A stretch of 64,000 nt of DNA from Rhea pennata (Eukaryota > Chordata > Aves > Rheiformes > Rheidae). Positions 9,645 to 23,058 of the stretch are shown piece by piece. The stretch is taken from positions 6,161,501 to 6,225,500 of the forward strand of contig NC_084669.1 in the NCBI RefSeq assembly GCF_028389875.1, written 5' to 3'. Position numbers and translations under genes: made by a program. Every line of letters starts with the position of its first letter. Within the stretch, counting starts at the first letter, position 1. The notes beneath the pieces were generated by a model. It was not told the DNA's origin. It saw only the letters and a list, made by a program, of their open reading frames with translations, and did not search any database.

Positions 9645-12600
9645 CTGAAGTAACTGTAAGAAGAGGGCCTTGTTTCTCAGAGTATTTGCCTTATTCAAAA
9701 AATTTCCTCTCTTTCCCCTAGGGAGCCTATAACTATTTGAAATAAGTAAATACAAGGAGCCAGACATTATGTAATAGCCAACTAAGATAAAACATAGGCC
9801 TTCTAACTAATGTATTAATCATCTTATTTCAGTTCAAGATTTCTCTGAAGCATAGAAAATTGCTACCCCAAGGCAGACTAGATCCCTACAGTTACAACAA
9901 ATAATATGGAAAAGCAATAGATGTATTAAATCAAATTTAAACTCATATTTAAGAATCAAAATAACACGCAGCCCTCTCTCCTCCCACCTACCTTCACAGC
10001 TACACTAGCACAGAAGTGCAGTTCTCCAACAGTCCCCACACCCCCAGGCAGGAGCAGCAATACTCATCTGAGAAAGCTCTTGAAGTGCTGAGTGTTAATT
10101 AACTAATCTGAGTATCTAATAGACAGTAGTATTTAATAGATTTGGTAGTAATAGCTTACTCATAACATCTAAAGGGTTACACAAAAGGGCTTTAAATGAA
10201 GTTTGAACTTGTTTTCCAGCTAATAAAGTATCAATTAAAGAACAAATGACAGAAGAAAGAAGTTCCTCAAACTAGCCAGGACTGTTTACAGCTTCATAAA
10301 AGTCAATTTGGTTTATTCTTTGCCTCCTACCTCCCACATTGCATGGTATGTATTGTGTATCTTGTCCCACTACAGCAAGAGACAATACATAACTGTGTGA
10401 AAAAAAGTAATTCTTTACTTTCTAGTCTGATATTTTAATAGTCATCCCAAGTTATGTTTTTATTATTTACTGGGAAAGCAAATGATATCACAAGTCAAAG
10501 CAACACTAGTTTATAGCATCCAAAGACCTAATCCTCCCCCTCCCAGAAAAGAATCCTTTGCTAAATAACATCAACTTTGATCCTTTGATAATTATATATA
10601 AACTGTCAATGACGTGGATGATATTTAAGTACATGCTAAACAGTCAGTTCTCCGCTAGCCCTGCTATGGTGCAGCAGCCCAGAGAGACAAAATTAAAAGC
10701 CACACACAGGCCACCATCCTCCTGCCCTTCCAGCCTCCTTTTTTGCAGCTCCCCTCAGAGCCTAGTGAGGGGGACAGCAGTGGGACTGCAAAGTGATTCA
10801 TCCAGAACAGGGCCTTGCAGAGGGATGCACACACACAGGATGCACACGCACTCCTCTGCTGTTTGATTTGGGAAACAGATGCAAGCATAGTCTTGCTCAT
10901 ACCATGAAAGTCTGCAGATCTGTGATGTTGCCAGAGGCCTCAATTCAACTACTACTAGACAAACAGGCATTTACCAGCTGTTTCACATGGTGCTACATCC
11001 ACTATAACAATAGTGCTATTTGAGTTCAAACAATAATATACATACCTTTTTTGTTAAAACACTCTCTAGGCAGAAAAAAAGCTTAAATTGTTTGTGTTTC
11101 CTAACTGCTGATGAGTAATTCCCTAAAGCTGTTTCCCTGCACATGATTAGCAGCAAGAGCAGTAATGCATGCTCATGAATAAAATTAGTGCTCAAGATAA
11201 AGAAAACCTACAAGTACTTATTCTGAGTCCAGCTACTGACAGAGCTGGTTATTTTAGCTAAATATTGAAGTCATTACATCTAATCTGGATTAATTATAAC
11301 CAAGAGCAATCTGAGAAGGCCAAAAGGTCTAAAGTCTTATAAGACACACACTAACCAAAGCATTAGTGCATCAATTGTGCTTTTAACATTCTGAATGCAG
11401 TTACTTTTGCAAGAAACATAGTTATCAGGAAACTATTTTTTAAAAACACAAACAAGACTAGGACAAGTCATAGAAGTATAGTCAGCTACTACATTATTTG
11501 GTCATATTTCTATATATTTCCTTGTCCATTTGTCTCAAGGTCAGAGTCCATGAAAAGGTTTAGTTCTTTATAAGTACTTCATTTATTAAAAAGTAGATAT
11601 CCGAGTTTCTGTAGCCACGTGCTGATGCATGATGAGCAGTTTTCTGTTTACCAGCAGCTGAAACAAGTTATTTTATAGGCAATATGGTAAAGAAAAGATT
11701 TGAATAGAGGTTAACAGCACAGTAATCCAATTTTGAATATTTAGAAGGTCTCTGAAAACTGAAGAAACCTTGAGAAAACAAAGATACTTGTCCAGATTTC
11801 TAAGGTGTAGATAATTGAAATTGAAACCATAGGCCAGATAGAGAAATTACATAGTATGATACCAAAAGAAAGTATTTAAAATGGTTTAAGCTAGACCACT
11901 TATATGTCACAGTGGCTAAGTCTTTAGCCACTTGAACCACTAGTTAGTTGCATGCTGCAGTCATACTATCTGCTTAGAGTTTGAGATCTGTGAGGAAAAC
12001 TATCTGCATGCTGGCACTAGAAACAACTAAGAAACTTTTGTATAATCTATAACAATTTTTTTACTGCATCACTTAATCCATAAACTATTATTCTTCCACT
12101 CATTCTGGAAATGCAAAAAACTTCTCTTTAGGTATGTAGTTGCTTTGTTGATAGATTCTTACTGTTCCCTAGCTTTGTGATAGGCATAACAGGACCAGTG
12201 CCTTCATTGGTCTTTTAAACACTAGCATGCTAAACAGAACTGATAACCAATAAGAATAGCAATCTCTCCCCATGCACATGCTGGGCTTACAGTTGTGGAA
12301 CGATTTTTTCCTTATTAATAATTAAAACTTGTTCAGCCAAGCTGAGATTATTACAATGCCTGACATTCAAGCTCCATAAACATTACTGCATGGAAATTAC
12401 CTGGAACAAGTAGTCCCAGTGTTACTACTCTCAGTCTCCTGTGCTGGAGAGTTGCAAAACATCACATGAAAAGCTGATAGGAGACAAAGTAAGGGAAAAG
12501 CTATTAAGTATGACACTAATGCTAAGCTTAAGCTGAAGTTGAACATGAAGAGCAAAGCAGAGACTTATTGCTGGGCTTATATGACAGAAGAGTGATTGAG

Positions 12601-14320
12601 GACACCAGAAAAATAAAAATTAAGAGACACATCACAACACGAAGTTCACATCTTCCTAAGTTTACAGTGTTAAGACCTGGTGAGACCCAAGACCTATTTT
12701 GATCAGAGACACGTATGACAAACCTCATGGATCATATTCAGGAGATGAAAGTTAAAAAAAAAAAAAAAAAACACACCCTTGAGTCCTGGAAGCAAAAAAT
12801 AAGGCAGCTGACAGATCATCAATAAATACATTGCATGCAGCACCAATTGAAATATTTGCATGCATTATTAGTCACTATCAAATATACCCTCCTAGAAAAT
12901 TGAAATTGCTGTTGAACAGAGAACCTAATATAATAATACTAGTTAACAATACTAAAATAATGGCTTAAAGAAAAATTTCCATAAACTGTACTCCAATCTT
13001 TCAAAATTTCTTAATACATAATTTACATTATGGTGACCCCTATGAATTTCAGTGACATGTCATATTTGAGGATTTCTTTGGCCCATTCTCCAAAGTCAAA
13101 ATACTACAATATTTGTCCTGGTAATGAAAACATGAAGTTTTACTGAGTAGAAGAGAATTTGGGTATTTGGAGCTGCAGATTGATGAAATAGATTGCCCAA
13201 AGTCACAGGAGTATTTAATGAAGGTTTTGAATGGAGCTCATCAAGATTTGGGCTAGTATCTAAACCCTTCCAGATGTTTTCCCTGACCAAAAAAACATCT
13301 AGAGCATATACAGAAGTTGTCAGGGGCCCCCAGTGATGTTTAACAGCTTATTCAAAGAGCAGAGAGAACACAGTACAAAAGTGATAACCTTTTGTTATAA
13401 TCCCCCTCCCCTCCCTCCAGGAAACTGGTAGGAGAGGCACAGCTTCCTGATATTCATTTTCTTAGTGCTGCTTTAACATCCCATAGCTCAACTCTCCTGC
13501 CAGCACTTCAAGTCAGCAGCACTTCAGGACAGCTGGGGACACCAGTTTCTATGCTCACAGGTAGAATACAGGTCCAGCCTCATCTTTCCTAGAAGCAGTT
13601 CACATTTTCTCCTTGTGTTGCTTTCCCCTTAGTTCCTGTTGCAATGAAGAATGATACTTAACATCCTGCCTCATCTGCCTTAAGTCTGAATTACAAACCT
13701 AAAAGTCCAGGGAGATGGAAGCACTTCAAAACAATGCAGAGGGAATACATTTAATGATCTGATAAAACTGTAATAAGGCATTCTTCTTACACCTGGCATT
13801 GCCCCGGCTAAACTAGCATATTCAGTTCATAATACTATAAAAAAATAGCAATCTGGAAGTCTTCTACCCTTAAATTCCTGGCTTCCACCTATGAACTCAT
13901 TGCATTTGAGAGGACCCATACTGAAAGAATCCAAAAGCTCCACAATATCAAGGACCCAATTTTGCATATACTGGCACCATGCAGTGTTTGGATGCCTCTG
14001 AGCTTTGAGTATAATGTTTGTCCCAGTGGGAACCAAGTAAACTGTAGCTGTTGTTCTAGATGAAGTACTTCTGGTAAAAGTTAGTGAGCTATGCTGAAGG
14101 GTAAAACCTGACAAAAAAGTGAAGCAAACTGAGCCCATTATCACAAGTAAAGCGGCTTTATTTCCCTCAGGCTCCTGTTCAAATCTGAACCAGACAGTAG
14201 GTGAATAAAAACATCTAAGCTAGTACTATCATCATGAGCTTTAGAATTTACAGTGATTATCATTTTCAAAGCACTTCATACACATTAAAGCAGTTAAACC
14301 TCACAGCATCATTCGGGCAT
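9645..14320. other. AT-rich DNA without a recognisable gene
   Basis: Short unrelated open frames only. A moderately GC-richer patch near 10660-10870 and a C-rich tract at 13402-13418 (potential quadruplex on the minus strand) are the only compositional departures. An 18-base A-run lies at 12754-12771. No CR1 or other repeat is recognisable. Confidence 0.65.
12754..12771. repeat. poly-A run (18)
   Basis: Eighteen consecutive A residues followed by CACACC. A simple repeat. Confidence 0.9.
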
Positions 14321-15250
14321 AGACATTAGTCACTCGCTTTGCCCTGACAGGAGTAAAGAGGGTCCCCCCACCACGCACAGGCTTCAGCAGGTGACTAGCC
14401 TCACGCTGGGCTCATTTGCAGCCCCAGACGGAAGGGAGAGGCTGTGCAGTGCTGCGGCCCCCCCACATTGCACAGCACAGGTGCCCTCCTGGCACCCGAA
14501 GGCTCAGGAGACACTTGCTGCCGAGGTACTGGAGCTACAGCTTGTAGTGTACTAACAGCACCAACAAAATTGACTTGGCACATCCAATAAACTGCAGAAT
14601 TAACAACACCGGTGTAAGCAGGATCAGGAAAGCAGTTACACCTCTTGGAAGGCCCCTGGGACACCACTCTGCTCTCACTGTATTTGGCTCAGGTAATTGG
14701 CAGTGAGGCAATGCATTTGGAGCGCGAGATGGGTCGCGTGTCCGAGACAAGCTCTGCTCTGCACAGATCACCGTACCAACTAATTCCCTTAACTGCGCCT
14801 GCACAGAGCCTCCCTCACAGCAGTCTTGCATTGCAGCACTGCTTCCCACTAAACCACGATAGCCTGTAGGCAGCAACCTTTAAACAGCTTTCCCCCTCTC
14901 TGTAGGCACACTTGGGTTGCCTAGAAACTAAGCTCTTTTTGCAGGCATGGTCTATGTCAGCAAACATCCAGTTCCCAGTTTGGGATCAGAGCTCAGCTCA
15001 TAACACAGCCTGCCACAAACAAGTTGGGGAGGCTGGTACGTTCTTTCCTCCACTCCCTGTGAGAGGAAGCCTGGAGTCCCACTCCCCTTTCTGCAGGTGT
15101 CTTTTGGTGTGCAGATGTGCACGCTTTGCAACAAGCTTCTACCAGTTCTCTTGGTAAACGCACTGCTCAAAACCACAACGCTGAAAGCCTAGAAGAGTAA
15201 GTCATGCTGTGGTACCCAGAACCACACGCCTTGACCCAGCTCTCCACCAC
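14320..15250. promoter_or_regulatory. CpG-enriched, GC-richer patch of unknown role
   Basis: In a window where CpG is rare, this stretch contains a clear concentration of CpG dinucleotides, including a dense group near 14720-14750 (AGCGCGAG, GGTCGCGTGTCCGAG). GC content is visibly above the flanks. This may mark an old or weak promoter or enhancer, an unmethylated element, or a younger insertion whose CpGs have not yet decayed. I do not recognise LTR termini or coding sequence. A minus-strand frame (ATG at 14831, stop at 14535, 98 codons) ends in a hydrophobic segment but resembles no protein I know. Confidence 0.3.
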
Positions 15251-16767
15251 CTTGTGAGGACAGGTAAGTTAAAGGGCATATAGAACATTACAAGGGTCAA
15301 GAGGCATGTCAGCAATATTAAGGAACACAGTTCAGACAAAAAAAATAAGTATTCCTTTCTAGCACATTTTTGAGAGCAGCTCACAATATTTAGAGAATAA
15401 GGCCTGTATCATTAAAGCTGTAACTTAGCAAGGCAAGACAGGAAAAAAGCAGGCTTACAATTGATCAGAAATTTCAGGGATTAAGTCTCATTTCAATTTA
15501 AATTAAAAAATACCAGGAATTGTAAGGGGAAAAAAGAATTAAGCTAAAAATCCACCTAGATCCACAGGAAGAAATATTAACAATTATATCAAATCTCTCA
15601 GGGCCTAGCAGAGGTCTTCATCTAGAAAGCAGAGCTTCCCATTGGATTTGAAACTGTTTGAGAGATCAGTGCCTCTAACAAAAAACTGATAGACATTTTA
15701 GGATAAAATTTTGTTTGACAGAAAAATTTGGAGTCATTCCCCTTAGGATGTGGGCAAACTTAGGATTCCTCCATTTCTTCTTTCTTGCCTATTCCCTTTC
15801 TTCTTTATGCTGGGGGGACAGGAGTGAAAGAATATCATGACCAATTCTTTCCCTTCTTTTACTGTTATGTAACCTATAGCACCCTACACCCAGGCACCCA
15901 AGTAGACTGAAATAATAATTTCAGCCAAGAACTGAAGCACCAAACTAAGAAGCAAAAGAGAAGAGTCTTTAGCACTACATCTTGTCTAAAGGCAAACAGA
16001 TTGATTTTCAGGATCCACCTCTGCAACATTTCCAACTGCAATGAAATAGCTTCATGAGTATGAGGCATTGATCTAACAGTTTAAGTTGGGACTGTTCTGG
16101 TAACTGAACCATTTTAGCTGAAAACTATTTTTAAGGTTGGTATTTATAGGGTGTCTTAACACTTGTTACATTGTTTCTAAGACTCCCACATGTGCTTGTA
16201 AGCCTGAAGACAAATTAAAACTTAAAAGATTCAGTGGGCTGCAAACTATTACCCCCTTTTTGAATCCAGTTCAATTTCTGCACTCAGCAGACCAGCAAAA
16301 ACTTGCAGAAGACAACACACAGATGCCAGAGAGATTACCAATACCTTGATGTATGAAGACCTGAGCCTTATTCCACTGTACACAGCAACACAAATAAAGA
16401 TACTGCTGCTGAACTCTAAGGTAATTGAAACTCATGAGAATCATGAGTTCAGGAGAAAAATAGCATGAAGTGTGTGTTAAAGATATAATATGAAAAGCAA
16501 ATGCTGCTTATGCTGGCAATTTACTTCCCTCAGAGATTTCAGTTTGCTTCACACTTATTCGCTGGCTCCAGATTCATGAAGGAATATTACTGTTAATAGC
16601 ACATCAGCAGAGCAAGGCTCCGCTTCTTCCTGTTGAGCTCATGATGTTCCATCACCGTCCACTGCACACCTGAGCTTCGTTCTTCAGCAGTACTCAAAGA
16701 TCTGGTCTATGGTACTGAAGAGGTCTGTTCCAGACTGATAATAAATCTGCAATTTTGCTTTCTATTA

Positions 16768-16793
16768 TTTTTTTTTTGGGGGGGGGGGAGGGG
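16768..16793. repeat. T-run followed by G-run
   Basis: Ten T, eleven G, one A and four G. The abrupt T-to-G junction mirrors the A-to-G junction at 283/284. Confidence 0.9.
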
Positions 16794-17346
16794 AATCTGT
16801 CTTTAACACTGAGAATCGCTTCACTTTTTAAAACGCACACTTTTGACTGCACATTAGTGGAAAGGCAAAATCTCTGCTCTCAGCTCTTCTTGGCAATCTT
16901 AACACAATGTTAAACTAACCTTCCAATTCCTCATCTTTCCCTTTCAAAACTACCAGTAATGAAAAATAGTAAAAGTATACTTAACCTCTCCCTTCCGAAG
17001 CTAGCACCATTTTCTTGGGTTGTACTTAGGACAAAGGTAAACAAACTAGTTTTGGGAAGAGACCTTGCAGTCAAAGTTTTGCCAGCTGCTGTATCTGTTT
17101 AGTGAGTGCAGTCCCATTTTAGTCACCACAGGAGAAATAGATAATTATCTGGCAGAGTGTGCTACATGCCCATTGAACACTATACAGGTCCGTGACATTC
17201 CAGGAAGATAAACTCACTAAAACAAGGTAAGAAATAGAGCCAGTTTTCCCTCAAAGTGCCTTTTGTTTAGTAGAAAATTCAGTAGTCACATTTTACTGTT
17301 TAAGATCTTTAAAGGGAGGGAGAACATAACATTGTAGTGTGTATAT

Positions 17347-17386
17347 GTGTGTGTGTGTGTATATATATATATATACACACACACAC
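17347..17386. repeat. GT/AT/AC compound microsatellite forming a perfect palindrome
   Basis: From 17349 to 17386 the order is (GT)6 (AT)7 (AC)6, which is exactly its own reverse complement over 38 bases. It could extrude a hairpin or cruciform and is likely unstable in length. Confidence 0.95.
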
Positions 17387-18040
17387 TTCATAAAAATCAG
17401 ATGTTACCATAAAACACACTGATATTGTCTCTGACTACCTGTAGTAAAAGTCCCTGTGTGAAGTCAAAGTTTACTGCAAGCTCAGCTAAATTCCTATATT
17501 CTTACACTGGCCAATCTTTTTTGTATTTCAGTAATCAGTGGTGTAGCTGGTTTACATAAGGGCTTACCTGGCTAGAAAGGAACACTTCAAAAAAAAGCTG
17601 TTAGCTTCTGTTTGGACTGTAACATCTGCAGTGATTAATATCTGGTTGTGACTGTCCAAGAAGTCTTATATTGTGAAGTAGAAAAAATAGTTTCTAATTA
17701 CAAATTCTGTCCTGTCTGAAAATAAAACCTCTCCTCGCTATCTCACCATGCAACTCAATGTTTCCCTTGCAGCTTTTGTTTCCTACACAAATATCCATAT
17801 TAATCATCTTCCTTCAAACAAACACCACACAAAACACACACACGTTCTGAGATTTTCTGAAGGTGCTACCAAAAAGCAAAGCCTTTCTCAGAAGTGTTCC
17901 TATTGGCATTTCATTCTCAAGATTTGTTAGATTCAGTCAACATAAATCCCTGAATTGGTTATGCTACAGCCAGTGAAATGGGCTGCACAACAGACAACCT
18001 AGGGCAGACGTACAAAACAACCACTGAAGCTTTGTGCAAG

Positions 18041-18093
18041 TTTTTTTTTTAAAAAAAAAAAAAAAGAGAGAGAGAGAAAGAGAGAGAGAGAGA
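18041..18093. repeat. T-run, A-run and (GA)n compound repeat
   Basis: Ten T are followed by fifteen A and then about 14 GA units with one interruption. A simple-sequence repeat. Confidence 0.95.
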
Positions 18094-21000
18094 CAGTGTA
18101 GCTCTCAATCTTAGTACATTCATCAAGCTCTCTTAGTTTATGAGCTAGAAAATAGGTTAAACTAGTAAACAAGCTTAAGGCAAAATCAACTGTGACTATA
18201 CAGTCTACAAAGAGCTATTATTCTAGCTAGTATCATTAAGAATATTTTATTGGAAAGGTTCTTTTCAGCAGAAATGGAATTTCAGTTTTAAATTAATATA
18301 GATTTTTGCCTTCCAACACCTGGTAACAACAACTGAACATATTTACAAAATTAATCTTGTTACCAATAAAAGCACTAGCAACAGAAAGCAGGGAGAGACT
18401 AAGTTTTTGCCATTCACTGTTGACGGAGACATGAATTACATATTCTTCCTGTTCTTTAGCAGCCCAAGCAGCATAATCAGTCAGGCATGTTTTCTGGAGG
18501 GCAGAGTACGTTTGTCTCAGAGGATGACTGAAGCTGAAGAGGCTCTAAGCATACATGCTGAGCAGGAGCATTATTCAAATGTCAGGAAGAAATTTGGTAT
18601 TTGGAACATTAATGCTTTTTCAATGTCAAAGACACTATGAATTGCAGACATATCAAAATTATTTTCTTACCTATCAGTCAGGTCTGAGACACAGCAGCAC
18701 AATTTAGGAAGCATGCGCTGCTGTTGCTTGGTGGAGAGACAGAGACCTTCTGTCTCCAATGCAGCCCATCTGGCACCTTCCACAAACACTGAATTCACTT
18801 AAACACAAACAAGTGAATAAGCCTTGTGTGTTTAATGCTTCACAATTTCATTTTAAATAGAACTGAAAAAATAGGAAGGAAGGGATCAGTATGGCTATTT
18901 TTATAATACTGTGCACTGTTCTTGGTTAAGGCTAACTTCACCCACCAAAATCATCATTTGTATACTCTGCTGATTGGCAGTAGAAAAGACTAACTCACAG
19001 AAATTGAAACTAAGTAAATTAATATGGATTTGTTCTATTTTATCTCCATAAAATACCAAGTGATTTATTCAGATGATCACTTATTCTGGCATTCACATTT
19101 CAATGCTTAAATATTGTCATTTGGGAAGAAGTGTATATACATCTTGGTCAGCAAGTCAGAGTTTCTTTAAGCAGTGAAAAAGCTAAGGTTTTTTGCTTTG
19201 TTTCTGGAAGCAGTAAGCAAGTAAGCTGCAAATTCAGCTCCAGAAATAAACCATGAAAGTATATCAGGTTGTCTAGCTTGAGAGAGGATTTAGCCATAAG
19301 CATACAGCAACTTCAAACATCAATTCCTTTTCATTGTGTTTAGTATCATTGAGGCATAACAAGTTAAGGTCTAAATGTTATGATGATAGTAGCTTCATTT
19401 AGAAAAAAATCCCAATTTCTGTAAGTTCATTATTTAAATCAGATTGTCATGTAAGAATATTTCCTATTCCCTAAAGGATGAAAAATTCCAGCCTTATGGT
19501 TTTAAAGAAAGAGATGCATTTTCTTTTTATGTTTAGCAACTTAAATCATGACTTCTTTATTTTTGTACTTTGGCAAACTACTGTGAGTGGGCTTTACTAA
19601 CGCACAGGAGCGAGAAGAGTTTCTCCATAGAAACTCCACCTGCTAGATGTTTGCCCCACAGACCAAATTTGTGACTACAATTACATTCCAAGATTCTGGC
19701 ATAAAAGTCTACTCACATATTGGCAACATAACATTTTTTCCACAGGTTTGCTTACCCTCATTGAAACAACACATGCAAAGCAAAGCTAAAGACATCTAGG
19801 ACATCGGCTTAGTTGAGAGGTACACTTTATAGAACCAGATTATCTCCTAGGATAATAGAATAATACTCTAGTAACAGCAGTGAAAACTCTGGGGCATCCC
19901 AGCAGGGCTCAAAGCTTAGAGGCATGTGGTTAATAACCTTAACACACATGACTTTACAAGTTTTCTTAAATCAGAAGCATACTATTTTACAAGGATGTCC
20001 CATACTTCTGTACAAGCAAATGAGGGGATCCTATCCCTGACAATTCATGATGGTCAAGCAACATGAGATAATAGGCCCTTGAAAAAGGTTCAAAATGAAA
20101 TCAAGGATAGCAGTCTGGCTGGGTAAGGAAAAAGCTAAAAATATGAAAGCTACAAAACCCATAAGGCATCACAAAAACATACACAAGAAACTTGTGCCAA
20201 GTTTCTTCAAAGATCATTGTTTCAGCTCAAGTTAGCAAAATCCTTTGTTACGCACTGGCAGTTTAGCTGATGTAGTTTGCATATCTCAGGCTGTTTCGTA
20301 GCTGCAAGAATAATACATTCCTTCTGTATTATTAAATTTGCACTTTGTAGCTTATTTCTCCATATGATTATATTTTTCTTCCTATCCCTTCCTCTGACTT
20401 ACTCCATGTGGTCTTATCACTTGTTGGTTGTGATTGTATTTAGAACATTGAAAAGAAAAATTTCAAAATTTTAATCAAAGCTCCTATACATGTTCTATTC
20501 ATTACTTACAAAATAATGCAGGGTCAGCTAAGATTTTAGTCATCAGTCTTCTATGAGAAGGCAGTTTACTAATATTAAAGAGCTTAAACTAGCATATTTG
20601 TAGTATGTACATCTAAGTAATCTACCACTGTTTCTCATGGTATAGAAAGTAAGAAAGGTTTATGCATTACTAGATCGTTTAACTAAAGAAAAAAAAGAAA
20701 AATAGCTGTCAGACTCAGCAAGTCTGGGAATATTTAATTTAAAATAATCCCTTTGAAGACCCCAACCATAGCCTTGTTGCAAGCCTCCATCTTTCATTTC
20801 ATGAAAATAGAGCCATGGCATAGTTGTAAACTTCATTTGCAAGTTTGAGTCAGTTTGTATCCTCTTTCCTAGATCCTTGGGACCTTGTAGAGCATATATT
20901 GAGCACATTCCCATTTTATTCATCAAGGAGGTTTCATATACCCCATAACTCAGAGCTCAGCACATAACACATTGAAATCCAAGGTACTGGGCAGAGTATG

Positions 21001-22062
21001 GCATTGACTGCATTTCAGGTTCTGCTTTCAGTTCACTGTTCAACACTGGCAAGGTTACTTAATCTTTGATTGCAACCCATTAAAAAAACCACCAACTTTG
21101 ATATGATCAGACCTACACCCCATATGCTGGGCCTTCTGTGAAGGACTCTAGCAATTGTTTTTTTAAAAAATTTCTTGTTCTCTCCCTTTAGATTGCAACT
21201 TTCACAAGAGCATTAAGGAGTTAATGCTTTAAATCCTAGTCAAATTTCACAGAAAGATGGTCAATTTTATCCTTCAGATCTCTTCAGAAATTCCAGGTTG
21301 CATTTTACTTTACTTCTGTTACTCAAACCCATTCTTTGCAGTAATTACTCCTTACCTCACATAGGTGTTTGCATGAGGTTTATGAAAAATATAAAAACAT
21401 ATAAAAATATTTAAAAGTATAGCTTTCAAGGTTAAATATACTAAGCTCATAACCCCCATGCATATGGTAGCATCTGGAGTACCTTTACACAGGATGTAGG
21501 TGGAGGAATCAAGTATGAAGTAGACAGTAAGTACTTTCCATTTAAATGAGATTCCAAAAAAATGTAATAAGATATCACAGCATGACAATACAGTTCCTCA
21601 CCTACTGTTTGGTTAAATATCAGTTTTTAAAGGCTGCTGCATACAAGTTGCCAGGAATCTCAGCCATTCCAGAGACAAAGTATTTTGTAACCGACCTCCT
21701 GATGTTTTGTTCGCTTCCCAGAATGGAGAAACTTTACCTTACAGAAGCAGAGGCTTGGGACAGTAGGTGGGCTGGGAATCCAGACCCAGGATTAGGTCAC
21801 AGTACCCTCTACAACAGCAGCCCTAACAGGGGATGCTCTTGGCTTCTCAGTGACAAGCAGCGCTGGCAGAAGTGGCTGTGTGTCACTGTTCTTGGGGCTG
21901 GCCATCATTAGCATGCCACATCCCCTCAGACAGCTTTGTGCCCTTCTCCCCAACTCCTAATGGGTAGTTTGCCCTGTCTTCTCTATAAATCACAAATCCT
22001 TCAGAGCATCTATTTTTCTTAGTGTCTCTTTGTACTAGCAGAGATCTCAGCTGGGGCATGGT

Positions 22063-22087
22063 AAAAAAAATAAAATAAAAAAAAAAA
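22063..22087. repeat. A-rich low-complexity tract
   Basis: A-runs interrupted by single T bases. No retroposon body is visible. Confidence 0.85.
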
Positions 22088-22997
22088 GCAGCCAGGGAAC
22101 TGTATTTTCCTCAGATAGTGAATGTTTCTGAACATGAATCTGGAAATCTATATTACTTTATTGCAAACCTGTTTGTGCTTCTAGTCCTTCCTTCTTGCTG
22201 CATAATGAAACCACAAAGCAAGGATCTTCCATAATAAAATTTGATGTAGACATGCCTGCAGAATGAAATCAGAGGGACTCAGTAATGGGGAAAGCTACCA
22301 TCAATCATGGGAGGCAGACTGTTCCCCTTGACAGCAGTCAGAGGTAGAAAGTTTCACCAAATCAAAAAGGCTGCAATAGAAATCCACAAACATAACGCTA
22401 GTCACTGCATATCCAGTACTACAATTTACCTGCATATCAAGTTTAAGAGTGCTAGTGCTGTGTACAGGAAAGAAGTGTACTTAAGTCAACAAGCTGCTGT
22501 AGTTTACTTTAACACTAGAGAGTCTTGCATTTGAATTAAAGTCAGTCATCTAGGCCTTCTCCTCCCTCCCCACCCATAACCCATGGGGAAAGGCACAACC
22601 AGAGAACAGTTCATCCCACCATCTTTGGACAGGGTGAACCAGCTGCTTGAGGGTCTATATCTTCTAATCAATTGTCTCTAAAGATGGAAGTCTGACTTTA
22701 AAATAGCTGTTTCAAAGAAAGAAGGTCTTACCCAGAAATCATATTGTTGTTTAAAAGGCCTTAATAAGTGTCAGATAAGACACTTATGAAATTTGTACTT
22801 AAGCACAACTGTTAACACACACTTTATAAAACAAAGGTGAGTAGGAGAATTGAGATGTAGGGATTGTTTCCCTTCCCTCTGCACCCCCTAAAAATAAGGG
22901 ATCCCAATATAGCTAGATTTTTCTCTAGGAAAAGTCTAGAGTTGGACTTTTTAATTGACATTCATGAACTCTTACATAGCATTGCCAGCATCTTTTA

Positions 22998-23058
22998 AAT
23001 CATATATATTATATATATAGTGTATATATATATATATACACACACACGATATATATAA
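22998..23058. repeat. AT/AC compound microsatellite
   Basis: Alternating AT blocks with a 22-base perfect palindrome GTGTAT...ATACAC at 23020-23041, followed by ACACAC and further AT repeats. Confidence 0.9.

Noticed and set aside
21357..21588. Minus-strand 78-codon frame ending at a GAG|GTAAGG donor
   Set aside because: No suitable acceptor upstream and the translation is generic hydrophobic sequence from AT-rich DNA.
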